From contig CP085829.1 of NCBI GenBank assembly GCA_020809705.1, positions 434,001-498,000 of the forward strand: a stretch of 64,000 nt of DNA, written 5' to 3'. This document shows, piece by piece, positions 35,000-46,843 of the stretch (positions are counted from its first letter, which is position 1; the number at the start of each line of letters is the position of its first letter). The notes under the pieces were generated by a model, which was not told where the DNA came from, searched no databases, and worked only from the letters and a program-made list of their open reading frames with translations. The position numbers and the translations under genes are program-made. The stretch comes from Calonectria ilicicola. Lineage: Eukaryota; Ascomycota; Sordariomycetes; Hypocreales; Nectriaceae.

Positions 35000-35251
35000 A
35001 ATAACAATACTTCATCTCAGACAATCTGTTATAAGTGCTTCTATATATGCTGACTGTTCGGTGCTAAAATTGTATGAAGGCAGAATTGGATAAACTATGT
35101 CTACCCCTTTCCTTGTTACGGTTCGGTTCATCATACAGGGCTCTCTGGCGCCTTTGCGTGCTACAATAATTGACACAATAGCAATTATTGACCTATATTT
35201 TGCCCCATTGGTATAAGGGTACAGCACAACCGTTACACTCCCCCGCCTCTT
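35000..35251 (-). repeat. Possible decayed Copia-type LTR
   Basis: Read on the minus strand, a purine tract (AAGAGGCGGGGGAG, 35251-35238) is followed directly by TGTAACGG. A polypurine tract next to a TG-start is how the 3' LTR of many fungal Copia elements begins. A TATATAGAAG stretch lies about 200 bases further on. I could not find the second LTR, the CA end or a target-site duplication, so the limits and identity are uncertain. Confidence 0.25.
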
Positions 35252-37723
35252 GTGATGAGGCTTCAGCTGATATGTTCCATCATATTGCACCTGTTTTCTT
35301 CCTCGTAGATTGGGTTATGTTTTGCTGTGTAGAATGCCTTCATGCAATTCATATTACCATTCGCCATTCATTAACCATTTCCTGTATTCCTGAGACACTA
35401 TGCAGGAACAATGCCGTCAGAGCAAAGAGCGGGTACAGCGCGGTCATAGAAATAACCCACGAAGCCGATAATACTTCCTATTGCCAGGTTTACTTGAAAT
35501 TATGCATACCGTATTATTTCAAGATGAATAAAAAAATATTATGAAGAAAAGTGTAAAATTTAGGCAGACAGTTAGTCATTGATTGACACGGGCGGTGTCA
35601 AAGAAGCAATATAGCGAAGTCTCACAGAAGACGTGAATGTGTAGTGGAAATGTCTGTTCCTGCATATATACTCTACCAAAAGTAGCCTTGCTCCAAGGTT
35701 ACTAGACGCTCTCACGTGGATGCTCCATTGGCTCAGATTGGACTGTAGTAAAGTAAGTGCAAACACCATGAAATAAAGAGTGGTCCGCGGATTTTGAAGC
35801 TAGTGGAGAAGGGGGAAATGGTGTATTTTGTCAAGGAATGACGTGCTGCCCACGACTCTCCAGGAGATCAAATGACCCAATAGAGGATGGAAAGCTGCAA
35901 ATTATGGTTTTTGTGCATAGTGGACCTTTATTTAGCCATGTGCATTCATTATTTTGCCCGCCGTGCTCTAAATTCAGAGTTCTCCTCGGATATGCATTTT
36001 TCATAACATCCGCTCGTGAAAGTGGGTTGCGCAGGAAAAAATGAGGGCACAATACAAGGGACATATTGCAGCCCAACAAAAGACAGAAAAGGGATGGAGA
36101 TGTTTTTATGGTAGAAAAATAAATAAATATTAAATCTATGGAGCGCTATTGATCATTCCTATCTTAGTCAAAGGAACGGTGTCTTAATAGTCAGACTATA
36201 CTTCCAGTATAACCCAGTATGTGTGTAAAGCGGATGCTGGTGGCCAAAAAGGTATCAACGACTACCGAAGGTCTGCACAATGGTTTCTTTGTGTTACAAA
36301 AAAGAAACACCAAAAAAGACAAGCCCCCAAACAAATCCAAGCACATGTGCGATAAAACCGAATTTGATAGGTCGGTGTCGGGGTTATTATAACTTGATCG
36401 AAAATTGAGTGCTCCCCACCCTATAGTTAGCGCTCAGATCGTGGCTGGAGCCGCCACATAAAAATCGGAAAATTGGGCGCCCCCTCACTCAGGACCCTGA
36501 CCCCTGAAGACGGCTCTAACCCTATTCTGGATAGGCATTCCGAAAATCTGGTGCTGGTAGCGCCTTTTAGCCCAGGCGACCCTCCCGCTATGGCTGCCGC
36601 TAATGGCTTCTATTGAAAGCCTGGAAGTCCCGAGCGTCTAAGGGTCTGCAAAATTGAGGGTTTCAGTACGCGAAGAGGCTTGTCTTAGGACTAGTTTCCA
36701 TTTTTGTTGTGTATTTTATTTTTCACATCTGTGCGCATCTTTTCATTATTTTGTCATGTTCTTTCTCTTTTTTTTTTTTGTTGTTGGTGTTGGTCTTGAT
36801 GTTGGCTGACAGGCCCGCTGTTAAACTCAACCAGCGCAGAGCAAAAGCCAGCACACTCTGAATATTGCTAAAGAAATTGAACTTAGACAAATCAATGGTG
36901 TGTTTTGCTTATTTTTGAGTCTGGACTATTGAATTGAGTGCAGCTCTCCACTTGAAGCAGAAAAACAAATGAGCCACGTCGAAATCTGCGCCAATGGCGG
37001 CATGACATGTTTTCGGCTATTGGCTGAGGCTGAGCTGCTAATGTCTAGTCGTGGAGCTGGTCTGGGACCCGGTCTCCAAGGAGGCCCCCTAGCTAGTCAG
37101 GTGACAGACCCCGACGTTGTTGTGGCTGGCTGGGGCTTGTTTAGCCTAAGCCAACTTGGACAGCCTTTGAAGAAAACAATCAGATTTTTTTTAATCGATA
37201 TTACCTGCATTCAATAGTGGGATGCCTCCTGCGAGGAATCATCGACTGGATAGGAGCCATGGAGGTTGCAGTTGAGGACACGTCAGAAATAGAACTGGCC
37301 GTCGCGATGTTATGCCATTGGCTATTTGCTCTCCACGAATCTGCCTGCTCCCCGGTGCCTCCGTCATGGCGACCCCGTGGTGGACTGTCGGTAGCCAGCT
37401 TGGGCTTCTCGGCATTCGCCCCAAGGACGTGTCACCCTTTCCAATTCTAGTCTAGCAAACTTCAGCCCTGGGAATCGCATGAGCAAATGGTTTTCGCTAG
37501 CCCCTTTCAGTCCCTCCTTATTGTGCATTGAATGGGTTTCTTTCAGCGGTCAAAACACAAGCAAACATGTTCAAAACAGCTTGTCCTCCGGCTTCAATCC
37601 GCTCGCCTGTATTTAACTATCCGCACCATTCTCCTCGGGGTATGACGAACCACCATCTCCACCGCAGCATATCAAAGAGTCCGAGGAATCGCACCAGCGG
37701 TTAGTCTGGCTCCAACAGTCAAA

Positions 37724-39384
37724 ATGGGCGAAACATCCAGCGTCAACACTAGCAGCACAGAGGTGACTGTCACCAACCGCTCTCATGATGACCCAGAACG
37801 AACCGCAGGGGTGCCAGGCGAAAACGACATTGAGCTGCTTGGACGTAAGCGGCCTGAAGAATTCGCAAATAATTTTCAGGAATGGGGCTTTGTTCTCGCA
37901 GTCCTTGGTGCTGCAATTGTTAGCGAGTACACCGTCGATGGCTTCAACCTTGTAATGCCGTCCGTCACTAAAGCCTTGGACATGCCCGAGGCCTCAAAAA
38001 CATGGCCGTCCGAGGTTGCTAGTTTCACCACAGCCATTTTGCTCCTCCCATTCGCCCGTCTTTCAGACATGTACGGAGGCCGTATGGTATTTTTGGGCGG
38101 CCTTCTCTGGCTTGGAATTTGGTCAATCGTCTGCGGCTTCAGCCAGAATTCAACAGTCCTCATTGTATGTCGCGCTATGCAAGGCCTCGGCTCCTCTGCA
38201 TTTCTACCAGCCAGCCTTGCTATCATGGGCCAGACATATCGGCCAGGGCCCCGAAAGAATTTGATTTTCGGCATCTTTGGCGCTTTTACGGTTGTCGGCT
38301 TCTACATCGGTATCATCCTGGGCGCTGTATCAGCACAGCTACTAAATTGGAGATGGTACTTTTGGTTTGATGGCATTTTCAGTGTTGCCATTTTTGTGAT
38401 TGGCTTATTTTCCATCCCAAAAAACCTTGGAGCCGAAGATCCAACTGCCAAGATGGACTGGGGTGGCCTGTTTACCATTGTACCTGGGCTGTCCCTCGTT
38501 GTGTATGCTCTTACCGATGGCGGGCGGGCCCCCGACGGGTGGCGCACGCCTTACATCTATGTAACATTCATCCTTGGAGTGCTTTTACTCATTACTGCTG
38601 TCTACCTACAGGGATGGATTGCTGCACAACCACTCCTCCCTGCTGGCATGTTCAAGCCTAAATACATGAAACGAATCACCGCAGCGTTATTCCTCGGATA
38701 TGGTACATTTGGCGTTTTCCTGTTTTACGCTAGCTATTAGTAGGTACCTCCCCTCTCCATGACGCGCATATTCCCTGGTTGCTCAAGGTCACTAACAATC
38801 ATGCTAATTACAGTATCCAAACCGTTTTCGCTCTGACGCCTCTGCAAACAGCGGTTTGGTTCTTCCCGCTGTGTGCGGGTGGATTCACTCTGTCGATCCT
38901 GGGGGGCTTTTTTCTCCACATACTGCCTAGCCGATTGCTCCTGATCATATCTGGGGCTGGATACCTTGTCTCGGTCCTGTTATTCGCGCTGATCCCTGAC
39001 GATGGACAGTCAAAGACGCGACTCTATTGGGCATACATATTCCCCGCAATGCTGGGCGCTACGATTGGTCTTGACATCTCATTCAACGTCACCAATGTTT
39101 ACATTACAACCGTTCTGCCCAGTCGTCTTCAGGCTGTCTGTGGTGCTCTAATTAATAGCCTCGTGTTTCTGGGCATAGCATTCTGGCTAGGCGTCGCTTC
39201 CCTGGTAGAGTTCATAGTTAGGCAATACCGCGGGGATAACATTGGTGCTGTAGAGCAGTACAAAGTGGGATTCTGGCTTGGTGTGGGTTTGGCGTGCGCT
39301 TCCATGTGTTTGTTTGCGACCACCGACCTCAAGACGGCAAGCGCAGATTTGACAGCGGACGAAAAGGAGAAAATGACGGAATAA
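37724..39384 (+). CDS. MFS drug:proton antiporter, DHA2 family (14 helices)
   Basis: Membrane exporter of 528 residues in two exons (37724-38739, 38814-39384). The intron has the branch site CACTAAC and joins ASY to YIQTVF. The first half shows the MFS loop after helix 2 (RLSDMYGGR) and the helix 4/5 region CRAMQGLGSSAFLPASLAIMG typical of DHA2 exporters. The C-terminal half adds six further hydrophobic helices. The long acidic N terminus (about 45 residues) is cytoplasmic. Family members remove toxic compounds or secondary metabolites, and some carry amino acids or siderophores. No metabolite gene cluster is next to it, so a role within the sugar cluster is not implied. Confidence 0.88.
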
Positions 39385-40177
39385 AAGCATCTGTTGATGC
39401 GGAGGGGTCTAAAAATAGAGGTAATAATTTCGGCGTTGGGGAATATGGGATGGTCCATTACATCATATGGAGTTCTGCATTAATATAAAAAGTCTTTGCT
39501 TGTAATAATTTTGGTTTGGACTTGTATTAGAATGATATTCGCAACTCGAGACTAAATGATGAGTAGACATGCACTTAGGTACTAAGTATGGATGCAAGGC
39601 TGGTAACTTAGATGATTGCTGGAAGCCCCATTGCGCTCTTTAAATGAACAATGATCATGGGGAGGCTTGAGTGGTAGGGAAACCGGCTGCGCTACGAGTT
39701 AGGAAATGAGGTAAGAAAACTGAAAAGACCTCAATAGTCATATGCTTCGGATTGTACGGCGGGAATATTGGCTGTGTTGTCTTTGTATCGCAAGTACATG
39801 AAGGTGCCCCACAAGTTATCAGAGCCCAATTCCGTCCCATAATTATTGAGTAGCGGGTTTCCCGCCATGTCTTCCGCGTTCCCGCCCGCCTTGAGAGTCG
39901 TGTCTTACTCTGCGGGTAGCAGTCAATGGCGCAGAAATGGCTTCATGCCACCCTGGAAGAAATTTTGGATAGAGACGGGGTCAGTGAATGCCACAATAAT
40001 GAATTCAAGTATGTGTGTGTTTTAGCATATTTTATTCAGGCGTTTATCTAAACTTGTTTGAGTGGTGTGAGAGTCTGATAGACGGCTCTTTCAAGTTCAT
40101 CAGTAAATCATCTCATTTTTGTTGTATGGGTTCAACACACTTGGATAAGCAAATATCCTGCAAAGAAAGGCGTCAAG
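39385..40177. other. Promoter region of the dihydroxyacetone kinase gene
   Basis: A GC-rich islet at 39850-39892 has CGG-N5-CCG at 39854-39864 and CCG-N5-CCG at 39874-39884, about 300 bases before the kinase ATG. Otherwise AT-rich. Confidence 0.5.
39854..39864. promoter_or_regulatory. CGG-N5-CCG inverted triplets
   Basis: GCGGGTTTCCCGC, a near-perfect palindrome, about 315 bases upstream of the dihydroxyacetone kinase ATG. Possible Zn2Cys6 dimer site. Confidence 0.35.
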
Positions 40178-42040
40178 ATGGCGTCATCAGCAACAAAACA
40201 CTTCTCTCATGACCCCAACGCCTTGGTGGTATCGGCTTTACGTTCTTGCACCATCTTGAATCCATCAATACGACTCGATGTTGGTGAAAAGATTCTCTAC
40301 TATGCAGGCTCCTCGGATACCAGCAGCCATCAAGAATCTAAAGTGGCAATCATCTCCGGAGGCGGGTCAGGCCATGAGCCAGCATTCGGTGGCTTCGTTG
40401 GCAAGGGCATGCTGGCAGCGGCCGTAGCGGGAACCATTTTTGCCTCGCCGAATTCCCACCAAGTCTTGTCGGCCGTCCGCCGAGTATCCGCGTCCTCTAA
40501 AAGCATCCTGGTCACGGTAATGAACTACACGGGCGACATTCTGAATTTTGGTGTTGCTGTGGAGAAGGCCAAGGCTGAGTGGCCCGATGTACAAGTCGAG
40601 ATGCTTGTCGTGGCGGATGACGTTGCTGTTCCCAGAAGCAAGTTTGGCAAGGTTGGGCGGAGAGGAATGGCCGGAACTGTTGTGGTTCACAAGGTTACGG
40701 GTGCTTTGGCTGACCTCGGCTATCCTCTCAACACCGTATCTGCTGTTGGGAGGCTCTTGTGTGAAAACATGGCCACGATTGGTGTTGCGTTGGACAGAGT
40801 TCACGTTCCTGGAAGATCCGCCCAAGACTTTGCTTCACAGATGCTCGCTTCTAATGAAATGGAGATTGGTATGGGAATTCACAACGAGCCTGGATGTTTG
40901 AGGGTCCAAGGTGAAGCCACAAAATTAGGAGCAATAGTACGGGAATCTCTGAGCCAGTTACTCAACACGGAGGATCCAGAAAAAGGTTTCATTAAATCCT
41001 GGAGCAGCTTCTCGTTGCTTTTGGTTAACAATCTTGGTGGACTAAGTCCCCTCGAGCTGGGTGCGGCTGTAGCAGAGGTTATCGACCAATTGCAAACTGA
41101 TTACAGCATCAAGCCAAAGAGGGTCATCAGTGGGCAATTCATGACAAGTCTTGACTGTCGAGGATTTTCTGTTACATTGGTTAAAGATATTTCTCTCGGA
41201 GTCGATCAAGATATCTTCACGCTTCTTGATCATCCACATGAAACTGTTGGTTGGAGTGCGAATGTCAAATCAGCTACTCAGGCCATTGAAAACGAAGCAA
41301 ACGAACTAGAAGAGAACGCTGCCAAACAAAGACAGAAAAGGCAGTCAAAGGAGTCAAATTTGCAATGCGACATGAAAATAGTTTGCTCGACTCTGCGAAA
41401 AGGCCTGGAAGCTGTAATCTCTGCAGAACCTGAAATAACGCATTATGATACTATTGTTGGAGATGGTGATTGTGGAACAACGTTGAAGCGAGGGGCACAA
41501 GGTAAGTGTTCACAGTTCCTGCCAGGGCTGCCATTGTAACACTAAGCGTCTTTAGGTATTATTGAGCGTCTCGACCAAGAGCCACCGAATAACTTGCCAG
41601 AACTGCTTTCTTTGATCGCAGATTGCGTTCAAGATCAGATGGATGGCACCTCGGGAGCGATTTACTCAATATTTATCAGTGCCTTGAACCGTTATTTCCA
41701 GGCCAGAGCATCTGAGTCGACCATTGTTGGCCTTGATTTCTGGTCGGCTGCGCTAAACGATGCACTCGCATCACTGTTTAAATACACTCCGGCTAGACAA
41801 GGTGATAGAACATTGATGGATGCCTTGATTCCATTCGTAGAGACGCTCAAAGACAAAAAGGACATAGTTACTGCCGCAAAGGCCGCAGGATTGGGCGCCT
41901 CAGAGACAAAGGATATGACGGCGCGACTGGGGCGAACGGTATATGTGGGCAACCAAAGCGAATGGCTCGGCATCATTCCAGATCCAGGAGCGTGGGGAAT
42001 GAGTAAACTATTTGGTGGAATTGCTAGCTGTTTTTGGTAA
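40178..42040 (+). CDS. Dihydroxyacetone kinase (ATP-dependent, DhaK-DhaL fusion)
   Basis: Cytosolic kinase that phosphorylates dihydroxyacetone (and often D-glyceraldehyde) with ATP, giving triose phosphate for glycolysis. Two exons (40178-41501, 41556-42040) give 602 residues, the normal length. The N-terminal DhaK domain has GGGSGHEP and MNYTGD. His235 in GMGIHNEPG is the residue that binds dihydroxyacetone covalently. The C-terminal DhaL domain has the metal-binding motif GDGDCGTT near residues 427-434, split from the rest by the intron, followed by MDGTSGAIYSI. A lysine- and glutamate-rich linker joins the domains. The gene converges on a small P-loop kinase gene 250 bases away. Dihydroxyacetone could come from glycerol, a polyol pathway or aldolase cleavage; the local genes make the last two plausible. 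Confidence 0.95.
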
Positions 42041-42293
42041 CTGGTATGGTGTTCATAACAAAAACAAGATCGTATTTAAAACTCATTATCATGATCATTG
42101 GCTCCCATTCATTGCATGCGTTATGTAGGTTGCGACAATAATGCACATTCGTGTTGCCAGTGGCTAAACATTTGAATACAATGCATGAAACCTCGTGTTC
42201 CGGAGGATGCGAATACAGTATCTTTTAGGAATGACTGAATGAATGTAATGCACGATGTCTTCTTGTAGTTAATGTAGGTCGAATCAAATATAT

Positions 42294-43030
42294 CTAACTG
42301 AGTTTAATTCTTTCGTCGACAGGCAATAAATTCTCTCTAACATCCTTAGCATTCAACTCATCAGTTCCAGAAGCTCGCTCCCACGCTTCTTGTTCGCCTG
42401 CAACAATCCCGCTAGCTAAATGTCTCTTGGCTAGTCGTGCAATTGTCACCTCGCTGGGTGTGTCAATATACCACAGCCTGGTCATCAGTGCCGCAGCCGC
42501 CTTCCACGGCTCTCGATCAAGCCCGCAGTAGTTTCCCTCTACTAGCACAATTCGAGACTCTGGCGCGACTGTGATGGAATTCGGGACGGGATCCTTAATC
42601 TCGTGACCGAAAGAAGGTGCATAGACTGTGGTGTTTGTATCTCTGCGAAGTGCCTGAATCAAGGCCAGAAACCCATCCGCGTCAAAGGTAAAGGCTGCAC
42701 CACGCCTATGAATGGCTTCCTCCGGATTAGGCATACTGGCAAGATATTTTCGAGAGTAATGGAAACCGTCCATGGGAAGCGCGACGGCGATAGCGCCCTT
42801 GGAGGAAGTTGGCGCTGCGCTGTGGATTTTGTTGATCTTTGAAGCTACTGCTGATGCAATTGTCGATTTCCCAGACCCAGGGACGCCTGCGATGCCAATA
42901 ATGACACGGCCATTCGCATCTTGACTTTGGAGATCGCCTATTGGCAGGAATTAGCACACCGACGAATAGAATAAACTATAGGCATCTCACCGAGCGCTTT
43001 ATTGGCCAGTCTCTCAATTTCGGAATCCAT
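42294..43030 (-). CDS. P-loop kinase of the phosphoribulokinase/uridine kinase family
   Basis: Small ATP-dependent kinase of 227 residues in two exons (43030-42991, 42937-42294). The Walker A motif is GIAGVPGSGKST at about residues 25-36. MDGFHYSRKYL carries the Asp-Gly-Phe-His element that in this family contacts substrate and metal. VEGNYCGLDREPW and the RLAKRH basic stretch are also typical. Relatives are yeast Yfh7 and bacterial PRK/UDK-like proteins, some of which phosphorylate sugars, nucleosides or pantothenate, so the substrate is open. It lies tail to tail with dihydroxyacetone kinase and head to head with an SDR. A second sugar-type kinase beside a triose kinase suits a pathway with a phosphorylated intermediate, but this is inference. 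Confidence 0.85.
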
Positions 43031-43818
43031 TGTTATCGATAACGATTTCACCTGATGATACTATAGACAGGGAGTTTGATTGGTCTTTTAATTACTCGCG
43101 TGCTCGGGCGAGAAATAGAAGAGGGTGGCATTTCACTGAGTTAAGCTTGAAAACAGACATTTTGACTGAGATACACAGCGACTGCTTCCACATGCTAGTC
43201 CTCATGGTACATGAAGCTAGGACAGAAGTATCAATTGACTACATTAGTGACCAGTCATCCCTAGTGCACTGCGTGAGCAATCGTCTGCGCATCTCACCTC
43301 GACGGCAAGGCGGAAATGGGTGGTTCTAAGAGGGTGAATATACGGTTGTGACAGGGCTGGCATCTGAAAGAGGTTAGGACAAGTACCCTCCATCATAGCA
43401 TCAGCGACATGGTGCATTTCATCCTTGCTCCCTTCAGGCGGAATGGACCAGGCGGGATATCCGCATTGCCGCCATTCCAATCCGCCTCTATTTCGCCCGC
43501 ATATCCACCGAGTCCAAGCCCGCCGACCCACAATGACGCTGATGCATTAGCTCCGCAGTGAGCATGTCACTTCGCTTGGAGAGGCCTGAACCTTTGTCAA
43601 AGGTAGTGGGCTGCAGCGCTATTACCCCGCTACTCCGCATTGCAAAATGTCAGCTGAGGGGCATGCAGCTGGACAACCCCCTCATGCTTTCAAGACGAAA
43701 AGGAGGACTGATCTTTGGACGACATTGTTAAGGCAGACCACAAGTAGACAGCATAACGCATCCTGATACGGACGTCACCCTTGTCGAATATCATTCCAAA
43801 GAGTAAACTACATACACC
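43031..43818. other. Divergent promoter region, P-loop kinase / SDR
   Basis: A GC-rich islet at 43436-43510 with CGG-N5-CCG at 43453-43463, roughly midway between the two starts. No gene is supported. Confidence 0.5.
43453..43463. promoter_or_regulatory. CGG-N5-CCG inverted triplets
   Basis: GCGGGATATCCGC, nearly palindromic, about 360 bases upstream of the SDR start and 420 bases upstream of the kinase start. Could serve both genes. Confidence 0.35.
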
Positions 43819-44838
43819 ATGGCTGCGGAAACTGCCGAGGAGCTTGTCCAGCTCAATAGCTTCCATGACATTTACAGCTTACACGGAAAGGTGGCAGTAG
43901 TCACAGGCGGATCCAGAGGTCTTGGACTCCAAGCTGCTAGCGGGTAAGTGTCCAACTGTCAAAGATGCAAAATTGCGCGTGGAATTAATTGAATTGGCAG
44001 TTTTATTCAAGCAGGTTGCGCAAAGGTGTACTTGATCGCCCGCTCTGAGAGCGCTCTGGCCGAGGCTGCTAAAGCCCTCAATGACCTGAAAACCCCCAAC
44101 AAACACCCCAATGCCCTCGCAATCCCAATTGTAGGCGATGTATCCAGCGTGGATGATCTTGCGAGAGTAGCAGCCGAAGTGGCCAAGACAACTGATCATG
44201 TGGACATCCTCCTCGCAAATGCGGGTGCCACATTTATTGGAGCTCTTGAAGACTACAAAGAAAATGACTTTGCAAATGTCATGAACGTTAATGTGAATAG
44301 TGTATTTTTCACCATTCAGAAGTAAGTGCCCTAAAGCAATATAATTGTTTGTTATCTAACAACTTCAGATTTACTCTATTGCTAGAGGCTGGCGGCACTG
44401 TAGCGGATCCATCGCGAATCATAATGGTCTCTTCCGTCGCGGGAGTTGTTATCGGAGATGTTGGACCACATGGAAGTACGTATTCGCCGGAATCAAGGTG
44501 CTTACACTGCTGACTTTAATTGTCTAGCCTACGCATATGCCGCCTCCAAGGCGGCCGTGGTTCATTTAATGCACAACTTGGCTGTAGAATTAGGACCCCG
44601 CCACATTGTTGTCAATACTGTAGCTCCTGGAATTTTCCCGAGCAGGATGAGCACCCCTCTTATGAGTCGACATGGTGGTATCGAAGCAGTTGCCAAACAG
44701 GTTCCCGATCAGAAGCTTGGGGCCAAGGAGGATATCGCCGGTGTCATGGTATTTTTAGCCAGTCGTGCAAGCCGACACATGAACGGTGCAACTTTAATGC
44801 TCGACGGAGGAAGCTTTTTGGTCAGAGGTTGTGCCTAG
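43819..44838 (+). CDS. SDR oxidoreductase (rhamnolipid/3-ketoacyl-reductase-like SDR)
   Basis: NAD(P)-dependent oxidoreductase of 287 residues in four exons (43819-43943, 44001-44321, 44369-44475, 44528-44838). The cofactor motif is TGGSRGLG and the structural motif is LANAG. The catalytic Ser is in VSSVAG and the YAASK motif supplies Tyr and Lys. The last intron ends just before the codons for AYAYAASK, so correct splicing is needed for activity. The C terminus carries the usual APGIFPSRM and LDGGSFLV segments. Close fungal relatives are annotated loosely as rhamnolipid-biosynthesis 3-oxoacyl reductases, but the true substrates are unknown, and a sugar or polyol is equally possible in this setting. 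It is divergent from the P-loop kinase. Confidence 0.87.
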
Positions 44839-45220
44839 ACTTAGCCTCAGATAGCCAGATGAATTAACTAAATTGCCCAATTTTATCATCATTTGCCATT
44901 TGCACCTTGTGTCCATTGGAAGAACCATAGAAGAATTTAAATCATTTGATGACTCATGGCTTCTATAGTTGTGCGGAGAAATGGGAATAAAATAAGCAGT
45001 TGGTGTTGTTTCTACAATTTATTTCTTATCATTGTACGAGTTTTATTTACCATCCAGTTCATATTTTGTCATTTCGCTACTAATAAATGAAAGAGGTGGC
45101 ATGGATCATATTTAAAGATGATACTGTTATATTTAGAGCTCTATCTTGTGATTTTGCAATACATTTGAAGATCCAGCCAGATCAGTCAGTACCATGCCCC
45201 GTCCATCTGATCCCACAATT
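44839..45220. other. Intergenic region between convergent genes
   Basis: AT-rich, between the 3' ends of the SDR and the aldo-keto reductase. Nothing recognisable. Confidence 0.5.
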
Positions 45221-46843
45221 TTAAGTGAAGCCTACGCTAGATCGACTACAGCACGGTTAGTCGCCGAGAATGAGACCACTGATTCAGGACACTTACGGTT
45301 GGTAGGGCTCCTCTAAGAATTTAATTTCTTCTTCAGTAAGTTCCACGTCAAGTGCTGCGATTGATTCCTCAAATCTCTCCACTTTAGAGATACCGATAAT
45401 GGGAGCAGCGACGCAGTCTTTGTGGAGAACCCAAGCTTGGAAAAAATATTTAGCGTCATTTTTAGAAGCAGAAGCATGGACGACTTACCCAGTGCAATTT
45501 GTGCCATTGAGAGTCCTCGCTTCTTGGCCAGCTGCTCGACCCGGCGATTGATCTCTTTTTCCCATTCTACACCCAAGATGGCCTCGTCATGATAGGCATC
45601 CGAGGTCTAAAGAGTTAGCAATACACCATTATTTATAGCGGATTTAGTTTATTCTTACCGAACGGACTGTTTCGTAAGCCCGGTCTAGCGGTCGTGTGAG
45701 GTGACCCTTGGCGAGAGGCGACCATGGTGTGGATCCGACTCCCAAGTACTTTAGCAATGGCATCATCTCTCGTTCTTCCTCTCGGTACAAGAGATTGTAG
45801 AAATTTTGGCAGTTGATGAAAGGAGTTAATTTGTTATTAATCGCATAATCTTTACACGAGGATGTTAGATTCCGGTTTTAACAGAATTTATTCTCCATCC
45901 GCGCGGGACTTACTCTGCATCGCATGGAACTGCCAAGCCCAGCAACTAGACATTCCAATGTAACGGACGTAGCCTGCCTGCACAACATCATGGAGGGCTT
46001 GCATAGTCTCTTCAATCTGACTGTATGTTAGGAAACCGAAGATTTATGCAAATTGACGGCGCTTACTGGGGTCTCATAGTCAAATCGGTGGAGCTAGTAA
46101 TGGAGGTTAGTAACATGGCGATGAACAAAGAATTGGGCACATACTTGAAGAACGTCGATGTAATCAGTCTGCAGTCGCTTCAAAGCGAGTTTAACATTAT
46201 CAAAAATATGCTAAGAATTGTTAATAGTCATGCATCAAGAAATATGTTTTAGAAAATTACCTTTCGGTTATTTCCAGCCGTGAGGGTCAAGCCTGCAGGT
46301 CCATTCGCTTTGGAGTCACCAACAGGGAAGTGAGACTACGGTTTTGTGTTAAATTAATATTGCAAGTGATATGTGAGATTTTTGCTCATACCTTGGTCAT
46401 GATTACAGCTGCTTCCCGAGGCACCGTCTTCAGGAACTTGCCAAGGATTTCCTCGCTGACGCCATTGCAATAAAAGTTGGATGTATCGAAAGTATTGATA
46501 CCGAGCTCCCAGGCACGCTAGAGAACATAATTAGCTATCAAGACTTATGACTTTGGATAGTGTCAGCTTACCTGCAAGTGCTTAAGCGCCTCTTCCTCTT
46601 CGACTCTCCATGCGACATCCTCCTTGCTTCCGTATGTGGCAGTGCCCATGATCAGTCTGGAAACCTTATCCATGTCGTCAGCAAAAATTACCGAGGTTGA
46701 GAGATCCCTAGAGCCATGTAAGGCTACAAATTTACCTTGAGGCCGCTATTTCCAAGGCGCACATAGCGCATGTTGGGGGCAGGCTTAGAGTGTCCATACT
46801 CGATGGGCACGGTTCGGCCGTTGACTGCGGGGTTCTTGATCAT
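45221..46843 (-). CDS. Aldo-keto reductase (VHA-reductase / YajO-like)
   Basis: NADPH-dependent carbonyl reductase of 356 residues spread over eleven exons: 46843-46736, 46664-46572, 46517-46392, 46335-46261, 46210-46145, 46093-46067, 46016-45914, 45849-45659, 45606-45489, 45435-45297 and 45245-45221. All junctions keep frame. The catalytic tetrad can be placed: Asp and Tyr in FDTSNFY, Lys in VIMTK, His in LHRFDY at the exon 5/6 junction. Later conserved parts are YIGMSSCWAWQ, STPWSPLAKG and GISKVERFEESIAAL. Exon 6 is only 27 bases and the last coding exon 25 bases. The subfamily includes fungal aryl-alcohol-type and versiconal hemiacetal acetate reductases as well as sugar-aldehyde reductases. 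It is head to head with sugar transporter B, sharing a 734-base promoter, which suggests joint control. Confidence 0.88.

Larger units (their letters stand above)
33164..37723. other. 4.5 kb gene-free region
   Basis: The longest stretch without a gene in the window. The left end is the promoter of sugar transporter A, with a GC-rich islet at 33590-33675. A G-run lies near 34055. AT-rich DNA from 34.2 to 36.3 kb contains a possible decayed LTR (about 35000-35251). The right end (36.4-37.7 kb) is GC-richer and leads into the DHA2 transporter promoter. I recognise no coding sequence. Confidence 0.45.
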
